Shown here one piece after another: positions 47,303-63,872 of a stretch of DNA of 64,000 bases. The notes under the pieces were generated by a model. The model worked only from the letters and a program-made list of their open reading frames with translations, was not told where the DNA came from and did not search any database. How positions within the stretch are numbered: the stretch's first letter is position 1; each line of letters starts with the position of its first letter. Source of the stretch: Nymphaea colorata (taxonomy: Eukaryota > Streptophyta > Magnoliopsida > Nymphaeales > Nymphaeaceae); NCBI RefSeq assembly GCF_008831285.2, contig NC_045139.1, positions 9,084,204 to 9,148,203 of the forward strand, in the 5' to 3' direction. A program made the position numbers and the translations under genes.

Positions 47303-47404
47303 TCATCAAGGACCAACGGAAGAAGAGAGAGGGTACAGCACTGCAACCCCCTCCAAAGAGAGGCTAGGGCTGTACTCTCTCTCTTCTCCCATTGGCCATG
47401 ATGA
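47303..47404 (-). ncRNA. MIR529: MIR529 microRNA precursor
   Basis: The minus strand folds into a hairpin of about 102 nt. The 5' arm carries AGAAGAGAGAGAGTACAGCC plus one more C (47387-47367), the miR529-5p sequence. The 3' arm carries GCTGTACCCTCTCTCTTCTT plus C (47339-47319), which matches the miR529-3p sequence I recall from maize. The two strands pair with one mismatch (an A:C at position 12) and leave exact 2-nt 3' overhangs, as after DCL1 processing. The loop is 27 nt. The lower stem (47303-47318 with 47389-47404) pairs with one bulge and a few mismatches. miR529 targets SPL transcripts and overlaps miR156 specificity. Confidence 0.93.
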
Positions 47405-47468
47405 TGAATTTACTGTGACGAGACGAAGAGAGGAGAGAGAGTTGAGCAGGGTGGTTCGTCCTCCTTGG

Positions 47469-47476
47469 TATATAAA
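47469..47476 (-). promoter_or_regulatory. Candidate TATA box for MIR529
   Basis: TTTATATA read on the minus strand lies about 65 bp upstream of the hairpin's 5' base. A start site 25-35 bp downstream would leave a short leader before the stem. Confidence 0.45.
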
Positions 47477-47479
47477 GCC

Positions 47480-49848
47480 ATAATGGATCTAAATTAGGGT
47501 AATTAACCACTTCCCAACTTCAGTTTAACTCCTCTTGTACTTTTTTGTCATGGGCAGCCGATGCCTACGAGAAACGACAACTTAAATAATTCAGCAAAGA
47601 GAGGGAGAAGGAGAGGGAGTGTGTCCTGCATTGGAAAGGTGGCCTTGTTGATCAATGGAGTTGAATGATGCTATGACCCTAGCTAGCTCCCTCATCAGTA
47701 GCTGGGTGAGAGGACAGGGGTCTCTTTAGGGTTCTCACTTTACCCTGTAAAAGATTGGCAGGAGGTGGCCAGGACCAAAGGTCTGCCTTTTCACTCCCCA
47801 CCCAAGGCATCCAATCCCACCCAAGATTCCCATTACCATTGCACACTTCTTCTTGTTTCATTTCCTCTCATCTATGTGTGAGATAAGCCCTAAACTTTAC
47901 CATCATTTCCAACCATATCTGATCAGGTGTCTCTAACCTAAGGTGAAGTTGCGATTTAGTAAAAGGACACTACAAAGTTCCCCCGCGAAGAAAGGAAAAG
48001 TTAAATAGAAAAGAAGGTGAATGTATGGCATCATTGGAAGTGTTTCCCACCCACCAAAAACGAAAGAGGGAACGATTGCATTATATTTGACTGGGGCCTC
48101 ATTGGCCGACATGGCCTCCTGTGATGGACAACAATGCATGGCACGCCCCAGCGTGAGGACTCTTTGGTTGCATGCTCGGGACGAGGGCGTGACATTCCAT
48201 TGGGGAGCTGAACTTGTGTTTGCATCAACACATGACCTCCTAGCCAACATAAGGGTGCATGCAATGCTCTAATGTGGCTTTTAGGAACCGTTTGGTAATG
48301 CCAATTAACAAGCTATTCTGTAAATCAGTATCAACCATTGGATGCAGATTCATGAAATGTTATACTACAATATTTTTATGAATCTCCCTCAATCTTTGGT
48401 GTAATAAAACAATGTGTTATTATTCTTATTGCCAAATACGTTATTATGATTCTAAGTTAGTTGATGATTCAACAACAAAGCCCGAACTATATAAAACAAT
48501 GTGTTATTATTCTTATTGCCAAATACGTTATTATAATTCTAAGTTAGTTGATGATTCAACAACAAAGCCCGAAATATCTGCCTAAGAGACACACTAAGGC
48601 CCACCTATGTCCAAAAGTGGCAGTTTACATTGCTAGACCTATTCGAAAGTTGAATTATAGCAGGGGTATCGTCCCAAGGCATCCAAAGTATGCATGATAC
48701 AGTGGAGGATGAGAGGAAAGGTGAGGGGTTTTAGCTCTCTAGTTGGAAGGTAGCGCTCAGCTTTAGGACCTAGGATCAAGCCTATTTCCCATTTTTTAGA
48801 GCTTGCAACTTGTCATTACAGAACCACATGCAGCTCTCTCCCACTGGAATGATCCCAATCTGTAGTGCCTCTCCATTTTAGTTCTCGAGTTCTATACGTT
48901 TAATTATTTCAATCTGCTCCATTCTGTAAGTGTATCCAACCTCGGCATGCCATTAAAAGTAGTGCTTGAGAGTCTCCATTACATCAGGAAGGAGCTTCGC
49001 AGATTCGTCTAAGCATATAAATAACCCATGTATGAACAGTTGAACTTATGAAACCATCCGCTGGAGGACAAGCATCCTCCCTTTTTTTGAGAATTGGACA
49101 GTTGAAATTCAATTCTATAAAGTTCACATGTTTTTGGTGGGGGACCTGTGCATTCAGACTTGGCAAAGTTAATCTCTCTCTCTCTTGCGGATATCTGAAG
49201 CTTAAGCGCTTAAATGAGGGCTCAAGGACCATCAAAGTGGGAGGGTTAACAGCATTTATGCCCGTAGGCGCTGCCACCAAGCAAACAGAATACCAGAGAA
49301 AATATTCGCAGCTGAAAAAAGAGGAGAGAAAAACCAAAATCTCTGCATTAATAAAGTCGACTGTACGTCATTCATGACCATGCGCCCGCTGAACAGAACA
49401 GTGAAAAGTAAAACTTATTAAAGAAAAGCGAGCTTCAGGATAAGATGATTCACGGAATGTGGAGGAAGACGACAGTGGAAGATGGTAAAGTAAAAGAACA
49501 AAGGAGCCAAGGGCGGCCGAGCAACGGACGCCTTCCGAGACGCCCTTTTGAGGCGGCCTTATCCTCACACTTTGTACGAGCAACATTGGTCATCGGAGAA
49601 ACTTTTCACATCAAAAGCGTCCATGATAACTTTTTTTTTTTTTTTTCCAAAGTTCATGCACGAACAGGCCACTGACATGAGCACCACTAGGGGTGGGAGA
49701 GCCTCCACTGTTCGTTCCCACTGGCGCTTGCTCCCCATCTCATGTACTGATCCCCCACTGAAGGTGAAAACATGAAGTTTCATGTCTATCTAGCTAGACA
49801 AGAGGATGAAGTTTCAAACCCACCCGTGGGACTGGTCTGGGCTCCCAT
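47480..49848. other. Gene-free stretch
   Basis: It includes an 87-bp tandem duplication at 48404-48577. Open frames overlap on both strands at 47933-48272 and 48984-49377 without recognisable domains. The left edge may hold more of the MIR529 promoter. Confidence 0.4.
48404..48577. repeat. 87-bp tandem duplication
   Basis: Copies start ATAAAACAATGTGTTATTAT at 48404 and 48491 and end GCCCGAA(C/A)TAT, with very few differences. Confidence 0.85.
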
Positions 49849-50197
49849 GAATCGGACCCGACAACCCATGGAGAGGCACTCAGTGTGTTTATTTTGAGTT
49901 TCCGTGATGGTCACAGCCCAAGGCCGGTCTGGACTCGGCCGAATCGGACCCGACAACCCATGGAGAGGCATTCAGTGTGTTTATTTTGAGTTTCCCTAAT
50001 GGTCTCAGCCCAGGCCGGTCTGGGCTCGGCCGAATTGGACCCAACAGCCTGGAGTTGGTAATCAGTGTGTTTACATAGTATTGGGCCTCCTGATTTCAGC
50101 CATACCGGTCTGGGAACAGCCGAATTGGCCCAAAGAAGCAGGAGTTGGTGATCAGTATGTTTACACAGATATGGGTTTCTTATTCTCAGTACCAAGC
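49849..50197. repeat. ~91-bp minisatellite, four copies
   Basis: Units start GAAT(C/T)GG at 49849, 49941, 50032 and 50122. The first two are nearly identical. The third and fourth are diverged but keep CCGGTCTGGG, TCAGT(G/A)TGTTTA and the GGCCGAAT(C/T)GG junction. Confidence 0.85.
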
Positions 50198-51106
50198 ATA
50201 TGATAGGCTGAAAGAGATGGTTCTTATTCATTTGTTAAGAAACATTTCATAAAATATCACCAAGTTGACAGGGACATCACAAGTTTCAAATCCTCAAACA
50301 TGCAGTTCGCGGCACAGAGTCCAAAATTTTTCTGCTCTTTTCATTTGAAGTTCGGTGTACTACTCTCTAGCGTACAAGAGAACCCAGTGCTTCTTACCAA
50401 TAACTTAAGTGAGAAAGTACTTACTTTCAGTTTTCTCAAATGATTCAGAAAAAAGAAATTAATGATCAAAGTTAAAAAAAACTTTTAATTTACAGTCCAA
50501 TAAAAGATGGCAGAAGCCATTTCATAAAGTTATGTGGTTGTTGATGGCTATGAGAAAGCGCTATAATTAATGTAAAGAAAATAAACTTTCCAGAAGAGTA
50601 GAGACTCCTAATAAACAATTATAAGAGTAGAGAGTCATATGAAGATGACGACCATAATCGTATGCATGCAACATTGTCTAAGAAGCCTTTCTCTATTGAC
50701 TGGTAGTTTTCGGCCGATTCCCTTGTACACAAGCTCTCCTATATATTAAAAGAAATGAGAAGAAAAAAGAACGTTGAAGTTTAACAAAAAAAATATATTA
50801 TTTCAAGTCGTCCAACAAACGTCGACGTTCGTAAAGTGTATTGGACACAAAGAATCATGTTAGAAATCTATGGAAGCCTCAAATTAGGCCACGAGAGTGA
50901 CGGTAGTAGCTATATGGTTTTATGCTTTTGAGATTGTGACTAAATCACGTTACGGTTTTCTCAGGAAAACAAAAGGAAAGATCAATATGACGTACATGCA
51001 TGTGTCTGAGGAATATTACTTTATAAATTTTGCTGCTTGGATTTATATTGTTTAAATTCGTATTGTAATTATGAACCACGAGTACTTATGTGGTTCTTAT
51101 TGCAGG

Positions 51107-51148
<42 letters not shown>

Positions 51149-51940
51149 AAGATGCCAAAGCAGAAGTACACAGTATGTCATGTATTTGAAAAAGTAACTA
51201 GAGCAAAGGGCATTTCTGAAAAGAAATAACCTTCCAAGAGACCTTTCAATTAGCCAGTACCAAAGAGGGGGAGTACCTGTGGTAGCAATATTATAACACC
51301 CTGACCCACATCCTGGCCAATTGCTAGGGCAAGTTGCACCAAGTACTATGGATATGTGGCATATATGTCATTCGTGACATGTCCCCATGGCTGAGCAACC
51401 TTATTTTTTCTGGGGCATCTTCTTTAGCCCCAGCTGTGCTGTGAAACACTGATACCATCAGGTCAGGGTAACAAGGTGTTTTGACCTTTTCAATTTTGGA
51501 ATTTAAGTTTTGGGTACTTATGGTAGACAGATATTTAACATGATATGCATAGACACCAACATGTTTGTCCTATACTTGTGAAGTTTGCATGTGCAAAGGC
51601 CACCCAATAACACGTCAAAATACACATACATATGTAGTTGACACCACAGGAGCTCGAAACCAAGACTAGCCATTTACCAACTCCCTTGGGCATCACACGA
51701 GCCCACATTTGGCTCCATCATTGGCAGCAATACTTGTGAAGTTTTCATGTGGAAAAAATGCAACAATTTATATGTTATGCAAGCATCAATTTCTTAAAAT
51801 ATGTGGCATTATGACATAAGGATTCAATCATAAATGAGTGAAAAGAATTTGAAGCATGTAATCAAAACTAATCTGAATAAAAATATTAAGTTCAAAAATA
51901 TGTGTGCTCATTAATGGTTTAGGAATTAAACAAACATGAG
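50198..51940. other. Gene-free stretch
   Basis: A (TA)n run is at 51110-51145. No exon is recognisable. DNA at 51290-51730 could be LTR or other repeat sequence belonging to the copia remnant that follows, but no second copy is in the window. Confidence 0.35.
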
Positions 51941-51949
51941 TTTACTGTA

Positions 51950-53520
51950 AGAGTCTTTCTTCCTCGGAAGAAGAAGTTGTTAGAACTTGTCCAACTAAAT
52001 GTGTTTTGACCTTTTAAAGAAGATTTTATATAGAAATTCATTTTATTTTATGATTTGTATAAATGATCATTAAAGAATATGGTTGTTGTATGGTTGGAAA
52101 AGCCAAAAACAAATACTTGATGCATTCACATAAATTCATGTTTTCTTAAAGACTAGTAGAAACTACATAATTTGAAAGATGTACATACTGCTAATGAAGT
52201 GCATAGTTGGATCCAATTGATGATACTACACGATGCATGACATAAACTATCAAAATATTTCTCGTAAGACTCCTCAGCGAAATGGTGTAGTCGAAAGAAT
52301 GAATATGACTCTAATTGAAAAAATTAGACATTTTTCTGTTAAAGCTCTTTTGAAACAAAGCATTACAGGCACTGGACATGTAATTAGTTTGTCTGTTTAT
52401 GCACATTAGGAAAGTGATGTTATGATAAGAGTTATTTTAGAATAAATACATTAGGTGATTTTTTTTAATGCAAAGTTTTTATGTAAGTTTGAAACATGAG
52501 AGAAATAATTTGCACATAAAGATATAATGATGTATCTATTCTGGGACATGATGAGTTTTGATACATGACGTATGATTCTGAAGAAAAAAAATTGGCCTTT
52601 ATTAGGAATCCTACTGTTGAAGATGTTGAGAATGTAGTATAATATCATATATAAGTGACTCTTGTAGCAACTCCAAATTTATAAGTTCAGTATACGTAAG
52701 AACTTCTGATTATGAACTTAAAGAACAAAGTCAAAGCAACCTAAAAAGTTTAGTAGAGAAAAGAAAGGAATATACATGTTTGTAATTAAAAATTAAGTTC
52801 TATGAATTAGAGCATATTTCTAGACAATTATACAAAGACGTGTGAGCCATTTATGGGCGAATATGACTGAAAAACAGTTATTATTGAGTTTTTATACAGT
52901 AATTTCTAAAAATAATGATTTTGTTATTTTATGTTTCTATACTAATGACATATTTGATGTCGGAAAAAATATTCCAAAAATTGTTAATTTGGACAAAGGA
53001 TAGTTAAATCATCTCCATGCATCAAATTTTTGGATCCTATAAGGCAAATATTAGGCATGAAGTTTATTCATTGTAAGAAAACTAAAAGAATATGACCACC
53101 GCAAATTGAGAAAATAATTAAAAAAACACACACACATGGATAACGCAAAGGTAATAAGCACCCCACTTAGAAAATTATTCAAGCTCAGTATGAAGCAAAG
53201 ATTATCTATTAAAAAAAAAAGTGGATGCAAAAGATTTTACAGCTTAATGTATGTTGTGGTGTGTATAAAGCTAAAAATTACCCATTCAGTTTGGGTTTCT
53301 CCCTAATCTTGAAAAAAAAACATTTGAATGCACTAAGTGGATTGTCAATACATTTGATGCGCAGATAATTTAAGCCTTTGCTCAAGGACAAAGAAAAAAA
53401 AAATCTACTTCATATGCAACACAAATATAACATTGTCTTGAAGAAATTTACGTTACTCCGTTGATTGTTTCTACATGCAATGTAAAGTTTTAGCAGTTTC
53501 AAATTTACAAACATATAACA
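51950..53520 (+). mobile_element. Decayed Ty1/copia remnant (integrase to RNase H)
   Basis: Conceptual + strand translation with frameshifts gives LLELVQLNVF near 51975 (the integrase start in copia elements), SRKTPQRNGVVERMNMTLIEK at about 52262-52325 (the conserved P-Q-NG-ER-N integrase block; first 20 of these residues are SRKTPQRNGVVERMNMTLIE), a YTNDIF equivalent of the YVDD reverse transcriptase box near 52940, and a downstream connection/RNase H part with STPL near 53158. No LTRs and no intact frame were found. Confidence 0.7.
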
Positions 53521-58080
<4,560 letters not shown>

Positions 58081-58082
58081 TT

Positions 58083-58376
58083 TCACATGGCAGGGAAAGG
58101 AAATGAGCATAGGAAAGGGAAGGCATTCGATGAACCACAGCATGAGTCTATCAACTGGCTATCAAGCAATGCCTTCTTGATCCTGCGGATGAGTGCCACC
58201 ATAGATCGAAAGCGCAAGCATACGCATGACCGGCCAACTCGAAAGCCTACAGACAAACTCCTCTTATTCCCTAGCCTTAGTGTGCTCCTTCGCCTTCGTT
58301 GGCGCCTTCCATAAGGAGCTTGAAAGAACCTCCTTCTGCCACAGCATGACCATTCTGACGTTAGAAGTTTCTTCAT
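58083..58376 (-). CDS. Small Arg-rich protein, 97 aa, function unknown
   Basis: The ORF starts MKKLLTSEW, has a CCGRRRFF segment and a basic RRRRSTLRLGNKR block (about residues 27-39), then SVGFRVGRSC and MVALIRRIKKALLDS (about 59-73). The order of a basic stretch, an RLG(N)KRR-like motif and a final amphipathic helix recalls short plant proteins of unknown function. A TATAAAAG box (plus coordinates 58405-58412) lies only about 30 bp upstream, so the leader would be almost absent and translation might begin at a later Met such as Met59. There are no introns in the ORF. I do not assign a function. Confidence 0.45.
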   Translation of the reverse strand: MKKLLTSEWSCCGRRRFFQAPYGRRQRRRRSTLRLGNKRSLSVGFRVGRSCVCLRFRSMVALIRRIKKALLDSQLIDSCCGSSNAFPFLCSFPFPAM

Positions 58377-58413
58377 GCTTGCACCAAATACACCACCATT
58401 GACACTTTTATAG

Positions 58414-60840
58414 CTTGCAGCATCTGGAGCTCAATGAGCGCCGTTCATGGTGGCAGTTATTTTTAATGGGTCCCTAATACTAAACAACAACGATCATGAT
58501 GGTGGAATTACTTTTCTCCTGTCTTCCTTTTGAGTTGTGGGTGAAGACGCCATGATTAGCATCGGTATGGCAATGTTAAAAAAATTAAAGGTGCATAGGT
58601 TGCTACAGTGAACATATGCGAGCTGTTCATGTGGTTGTTTAATCAAGTCTCCTGGATTATTTAGAAATGGTGTTTGGCAAATTAAACCACGGTAAACGAA
58701 AATAAACTGACGAGGAAAAAATAAGTACTCCTCTGTCTGTACTTGGGAAAATCTGGTGTTATGTTAAGAACTTATGACTCATGAGATGAATTCACGAGGA
58801 AGATACTGGTATGAGTAAATATGTAAAAGAATGTGAATGGCAAGAATAAGAAAGTAAAAAAAAAAAATCATCTTTCTTTCATCAGAATAAAGCAGGATAT
58901 ATTTTAAAGGAAGTTTCCTTTTAAATAGTGTGCTTCTTCTCAGCATAATCAGGCCATCCAAAAATATTTCGTGGTAACACCAGGTTATTTTAATGCTTAT
59001 AACTTTCCTTTTTTTTAGTTGGGCTACCCTTTTTTTTTTTCCTATGCAGTGGAGAAAGAAATTAACAGGCTGCTCATCAAAGGACTTGAGAATAAAAAAG
59101 TTTATTTGATAAAAGTCTATCCTAAATCTCATATAGCAACAGAAGGACAGCTACTTCTTTGGGTTCAATGATCAGGAATATCGGAGATTTTTTTTCTCAA
59201 CACATAGATCTACTGAATAAGGGGTGGATGTTTTAATCCTTTCTAGTTATCTGCCCCTGGTAAAAGAGAAGCGGCAACATATTGACCTCTAGACCTAATT
59301 TGAAGCATTAAGGTAGTGTAGATTATCAAGGATAATGACTTTTCCTTGTCGAAATGTCCATTATTAAGAGTGGCACCGTTGTCATTGAATTATCTTATTG
59401 AAAATGCTATTGTTATTTGATTTAAAAGAATGTCCTGATGATGAATTCAGTGACTTTATCAGTGATAGCATGCTCAGGCATTGGGAGAGATAGTGGGCAC
59501 TTGGCTTCCAAATAGCCTTGCTTTGTGTTTGTGACAACTGCCAGAACTAATGGGGACTCTAATTTACTGTGCTTTTTTGGGTTCTTCGCAGGCCTAAGAC
59601 AACCTCTTCCTATTATTTCTTGGTTCTACAGATCAATGGCTTGCTCCAGAGGGAAAGTGAAAAGCTTATGGCGTACCTCTTTTATCTTTTCTCATTCTTT
59701 GAAGGTTCACCCTCAAACATAGGATGCATTGTATACTCTCTCTCTTTCTCTCTCGCTCTAAGCAGGTTGCACATCATTAAGATTGGATAGCTCAGAGACT
59801 TCAGACCCATATCTGGTTAAAGGTGCAAGATGGCAAAACACCTGGAGTCTACTGGTCTCCTGTGAAGTGTAAAATAAGCTACCACCACCCATTTGCAAAA
59901 TACATAAACTTAGCGTATTGTGCACCCAGTAAAATAACTTTTTTACGATGCTTTTTACTTACAAGAATGGTGATCACAAAAGGGTCCCTGGTATGAAATT
60001 CCCTAAACTATACACATTTCATTTATTAAACAGAGTAACAGAACATATGCTTTGCCCAAACACTTGACCTCTTTCATAAACAACAACCACGATAAGGCTA
60101 TTATATCCTGTACCCACTGAATTCTTGAACTCCCACATAGCCAAGAAGCACACCAAAACAAGCTGCCACTGTACGGCCTTTCCCGGGCTACCGGGGAAAA
60201 CATAGGCCCTGCAGGAACCAAATTGCTTTCTGAGTGAGCATTACTGTCAAAACTGCTTCCTTTTGCATTTTGTGAAACAACCAACACGGAGGAAGGGCGC
60301 ATGTTCTTCAAAATATGTTTGAAGCACTCATAAATTTTACGAGTTCTTCAAAATATCGTGATTGTGATCATGTGATAACGTTTCCGCAGGAAGCACAAAG
60401 CTTCCAAAATGTCACCTCTTAGACCTGGTATTTCCCCCTCTTTCTTATAAGTCATTTGTTGGTATATTCATTACATATTTTGAAATTTATGTACAAAAAT
60501 TTCTTTACAACATTTTTCAAAAATAAAGTACATTTAACTATAAATCTTGCATGTGTGATGAATATTTATTAAACGGCACATAACGATTTATAGAAACAAT
60601 GAGAGCAACGCAGTTTCAAAAGAATATATACATACGTCTGTTTTATGTAATATATGCCTTTATTAAACCGTCCAAATGTGAAATGTTCAATCATGAGCAT
60701 GTCTTGTTTATTCCTTCAAAATTTTAAGTTTGTTTTAACAGAAATAATTATTTTATGATTTTCCTAGGTAGCAAATATGACACTATATGGGATGTCTATC
60801 AGAGCGAACATAATGGTTTAAGAAATTTTTTAAAATTAAA
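58414..60840. other. Spacer between the small Arg-rich ORF and the fimbrin gene
   Basis: No supported gene. One minus-strand frame at 60003-60311 (102 codons, RPSSVLVVSQNAKGSSFDS, PMFSPVARERPYSGSLFW) has a protein-like composition but no recognised family. It might be a relic exon or lie in a fimbrin 3' extension. Confidence 0.35.
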
Positions 60841-60844
60841 TTTA

Positions 60845-61000
60845 CAATCTTATATTTCATTTCCTTGTAACCAGCCAGGTTGCATTTTAACATTACCTAA
60901 GAAGTCTCAGAGGCACTATCATCCAATCTTATATTTCATTTTCTTGTAACAAGTCAGGTTGCATTTTAACATTATCCTAAGTCTCGGAGGCACTATCATC
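60845..61000. repeat. Tandem duplication across the fimbrin 3' end (79 and 77 bp)
   Basis: Copies at 60845-60923 and 60924-61000 are closely similar, both starting CAATCTTATATTTCATTT and ending GAGGCACTATCATC. The second holds the real stop codon of fimbrin and its last eight codons. The first is an extra copy now lying in the 3' UTR. Confidence 0.85.
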
Positions 61001-63872
61001 AGTAGCCGAAGTTGACAAAGTTTCCACAGAGCTATCATTTTCACTATCAGAAGCTGCAGAAGATGTTTCTTCCAAAGGCTGTTGTTTTAGGCTCCAATGC
61101 ATGATGCTAGCTGTTAGAGTGAGCATCATCTTCTGGTTAACCTGTTGATCAAATGATAACTTGTTATAGAATTTAAAACTTCAATTGTCACAAAGTCAGA
61201 AGTGAGGGCAGAAGAAGATTGAACAGAATTATAAACTCAATGACCTCCATGATGTCTTCTGGCAACAGGAAAATAGAGCACCCAAGTTTTCTTGCAACAC
61301 TAATGATGTAGGTAGCGTTCATCCTTTTCTCTTCATCTGCATGAACATCCTAAACCGTTAAACATCACTACGAGAAAGCCATTCAGTAGCAGTATAGTAG
61401 ATTAGAGGTCGATTGGAGCAAGGTACGAACTGAGTAAAACATAAAAATTTGCCCAGGCCATCACCTCCAACATATTGTACTAATTTAGCTGTGGCAGTAG
61501 CCACAACCCGGAGTATCAACTAAGCGATCAGCTCATGCAGGTTATTGTACAGATTGAAATGCATGTTAGTGTCTTTATTTGCATATACAGCATAGCATGT
61601 TTTGCAACAGAACAGAGAAGCAATTATAAAGGAAAGTAGCAAATTGTGCACTTATTTGGCAAGCAGTTTATCCCAAACAGGCCAAATTGTTTCTAAAATT
61701 TAATAACCTAATCAAGAAGATGAGGTAAAAGTCTTTTGGCCAAGACTTGAGATACAACTTCAGAAGATTATGCATCCAATGTGTGGAAGTGCATAACAAA
61801 CCCCAAACTGCAAAAGTAGATGCCACTCATAGTGAAGATTTCCTAAACATAGGCCAGTGAAAAATGAAATCAAATGCAATAATATAAGCACAATAATATT
61901 AACTCCATAATTAAGAAATCAGGAGCTTACCATTTTCCCCTTTTGTGACCAGTTTCCAGTTCACCGCATGGGACTCCACTGAACTAAGAAGCTGAAGGAA
62001 AAATATTCCATTTGCAAGAGTTTTGTCCTGAAAATTCTCAATACGTCAGGACAAATAATTGGCTTAAGCTCTAAATATCACATCTAATGGAGAAATAAAG
62101 ATCCCAATGTATACCCCTCTATTTTCATGGTGAGTTATCAATACCTTAAAACATTCCATTCTAGAATTTCTCGCTGAGCTCTTAACTTTAGCATTTGCCC
62201 ACCTCAAGATATCTGAATCAGTTATCTCCCTGCCACTGGAGTGACGTGGTAGATTCTTTAGTAGATGGAGAATATTGTAGCGCATCAGTTGCCACAGAAA
62301 AGCTGAAAGAACAGAGTCAAAAAAGAAAATGTAAACACTAAGAAAGACAAGTACATCAGTTACCAAAATAGACCAGACAATGTTTGCCAAAATTTTTTGC
62401 ATTGGTTTCGTATAGATAACCTAATGGTTCTCACGTCGGTGCATGAGATTGCATGATATAATTCCTTGGCATTCACTAGATCCTAAAATTCTTAAAAGCA
62501 AACACAAAGGTGTAATTGCTCAAAAATTCAAAATCTGAGAGATGTTCGAAAGCTTATTGTTCTAAACAAGAGGATATATAATAAACCTTTTTCCACAATG
62601 AAAAGCAAACTTAAAGGGCAAAGGGATTTACCAAGAATAAGTTTCTTATTTCCTTGTACAATGTCATGTCCAGAAACATTAACAAGAGAAAACTTCAATT
62701 GTTTTCCAATCATCACAACTTGATTACAGTTCTCCACTTTTCTGAACAATGTCTTAACTGGAGGCCTTGTTGCATGTTTCCAGTTAACTATTCCAGGTGA
62801 CAGCTTGTCGAGAACCTCTAAAAGGACCCACCTACACATTAAATGATCTGTCATTTTGAAGACAACCAGGAACAGGAACTTAACTATTTAGAAATATTGA
62901 ATCCTTACTGCCTTACCCATTTCTAACATCTTCAAAGATATTGTTAATGTAGATAGAGTTTCCAAGACTATTGATCCACATTCGAAATGATTTCTCCTCC
63001 CTGGAGACTAGTGTCTCTTCCAGAACAAATTCATTGACGGCAGGGAGATGCTTTGAGTGAGATGGCAGGCCATTCCTAAGAAATCACTAATTTAGTCAAA
63101 AAAAGTGAAACCACAATCACAAAATGAGGGGTCATTTACACTCTCAGTAAGTATGAAAGCAAGTCAGAGGAAGAAAATTCTTGGAGAAAATTGTCATATC
63201 TGTAATAAATGAGGATATTGAGAATCAATTATGAAAAGGAATTAACTTATATTATTGGACACACTCCATTGTCATAAAATAACATATTAGTATAAGTTGC
63301 AAAGAAACAACTGTCAAATATCCAGTCTGCTATGCTTCAAAGATTAATAGCCCATGCAGAGGCAGTCCCATCACTATTTAAACAATAAGATGACGATTGC
63401 AATAATTGCATTGAAGAAGGAACTCATAAATGTCCTTCATATGCAAAGTTAACTTGAAATGTAAGTTATTAAGACAGTTCATAATAACAAAAAGCTATTA
63501 CACATTTGTGTCCTACCAGTAAATGACTAGTCCATTTTCTCATCGTCCTAGACAGACATAGGTGCAACTTCTAAAATTATTAAGGACAACAAATATTTTA
63601 AATCAAATACTGGCTTGCTTTTGTTGAATATCATCACTTAAATGAACACTTTCTTCTTACCTATGTTGAAAAATGTGCGCCACAAAAGCAAGATTTAGAT
63701 TTGGTGAGCCATCTACTATATCTTTAGGTGTCAAATATCTCTTGCAACCAATTCTATCTGCATGTTCAAGGATTAGTTTCGCCCTTTCAGTGGGTTCCTT
63801 TACATCAAGAACTGTCCTTTTACTGTGTTCGGGTGCAAGCACATTCAGTAGAACAGCATAAGCCTCTCCATC
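60977..63872 (-). CDS. Fimbrin (plant actin-bundling protein), 5' part beyond window
   Basis: Seven minus-strand exons are in phase throughout: 63872-63661, 63075-62917, 62831-62632, 62302-62145, 62027-61931, 61336-61245 and 61141-60977. They give the last 360 residues. The first exon here ends calponin-homology domain 2 ([16 protein letters not shown] ... [12 protein letters not shown] ... [14 protein letters not shown]). CH3 follows ([72 protein letters not shown]-like), then CH4 ([62 protein letters not shown]). The acidic Ser/Thr-rich tail ends SASET. Plant fimbrins carry two actin-binding domains and cross-link filaments into bundles. Full length is usually about 650-740 residues, so roughly half is seen. 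The stop is TAG at 60977-60979. Confidence 0.96.

Noticed and set aside
49849-50197. Regularly repeated units suggestive of a CRISPR array
   Set aside because: The units are directly adjacent ~91-bp tandem copies with no unique spacers, and the host is a plant.
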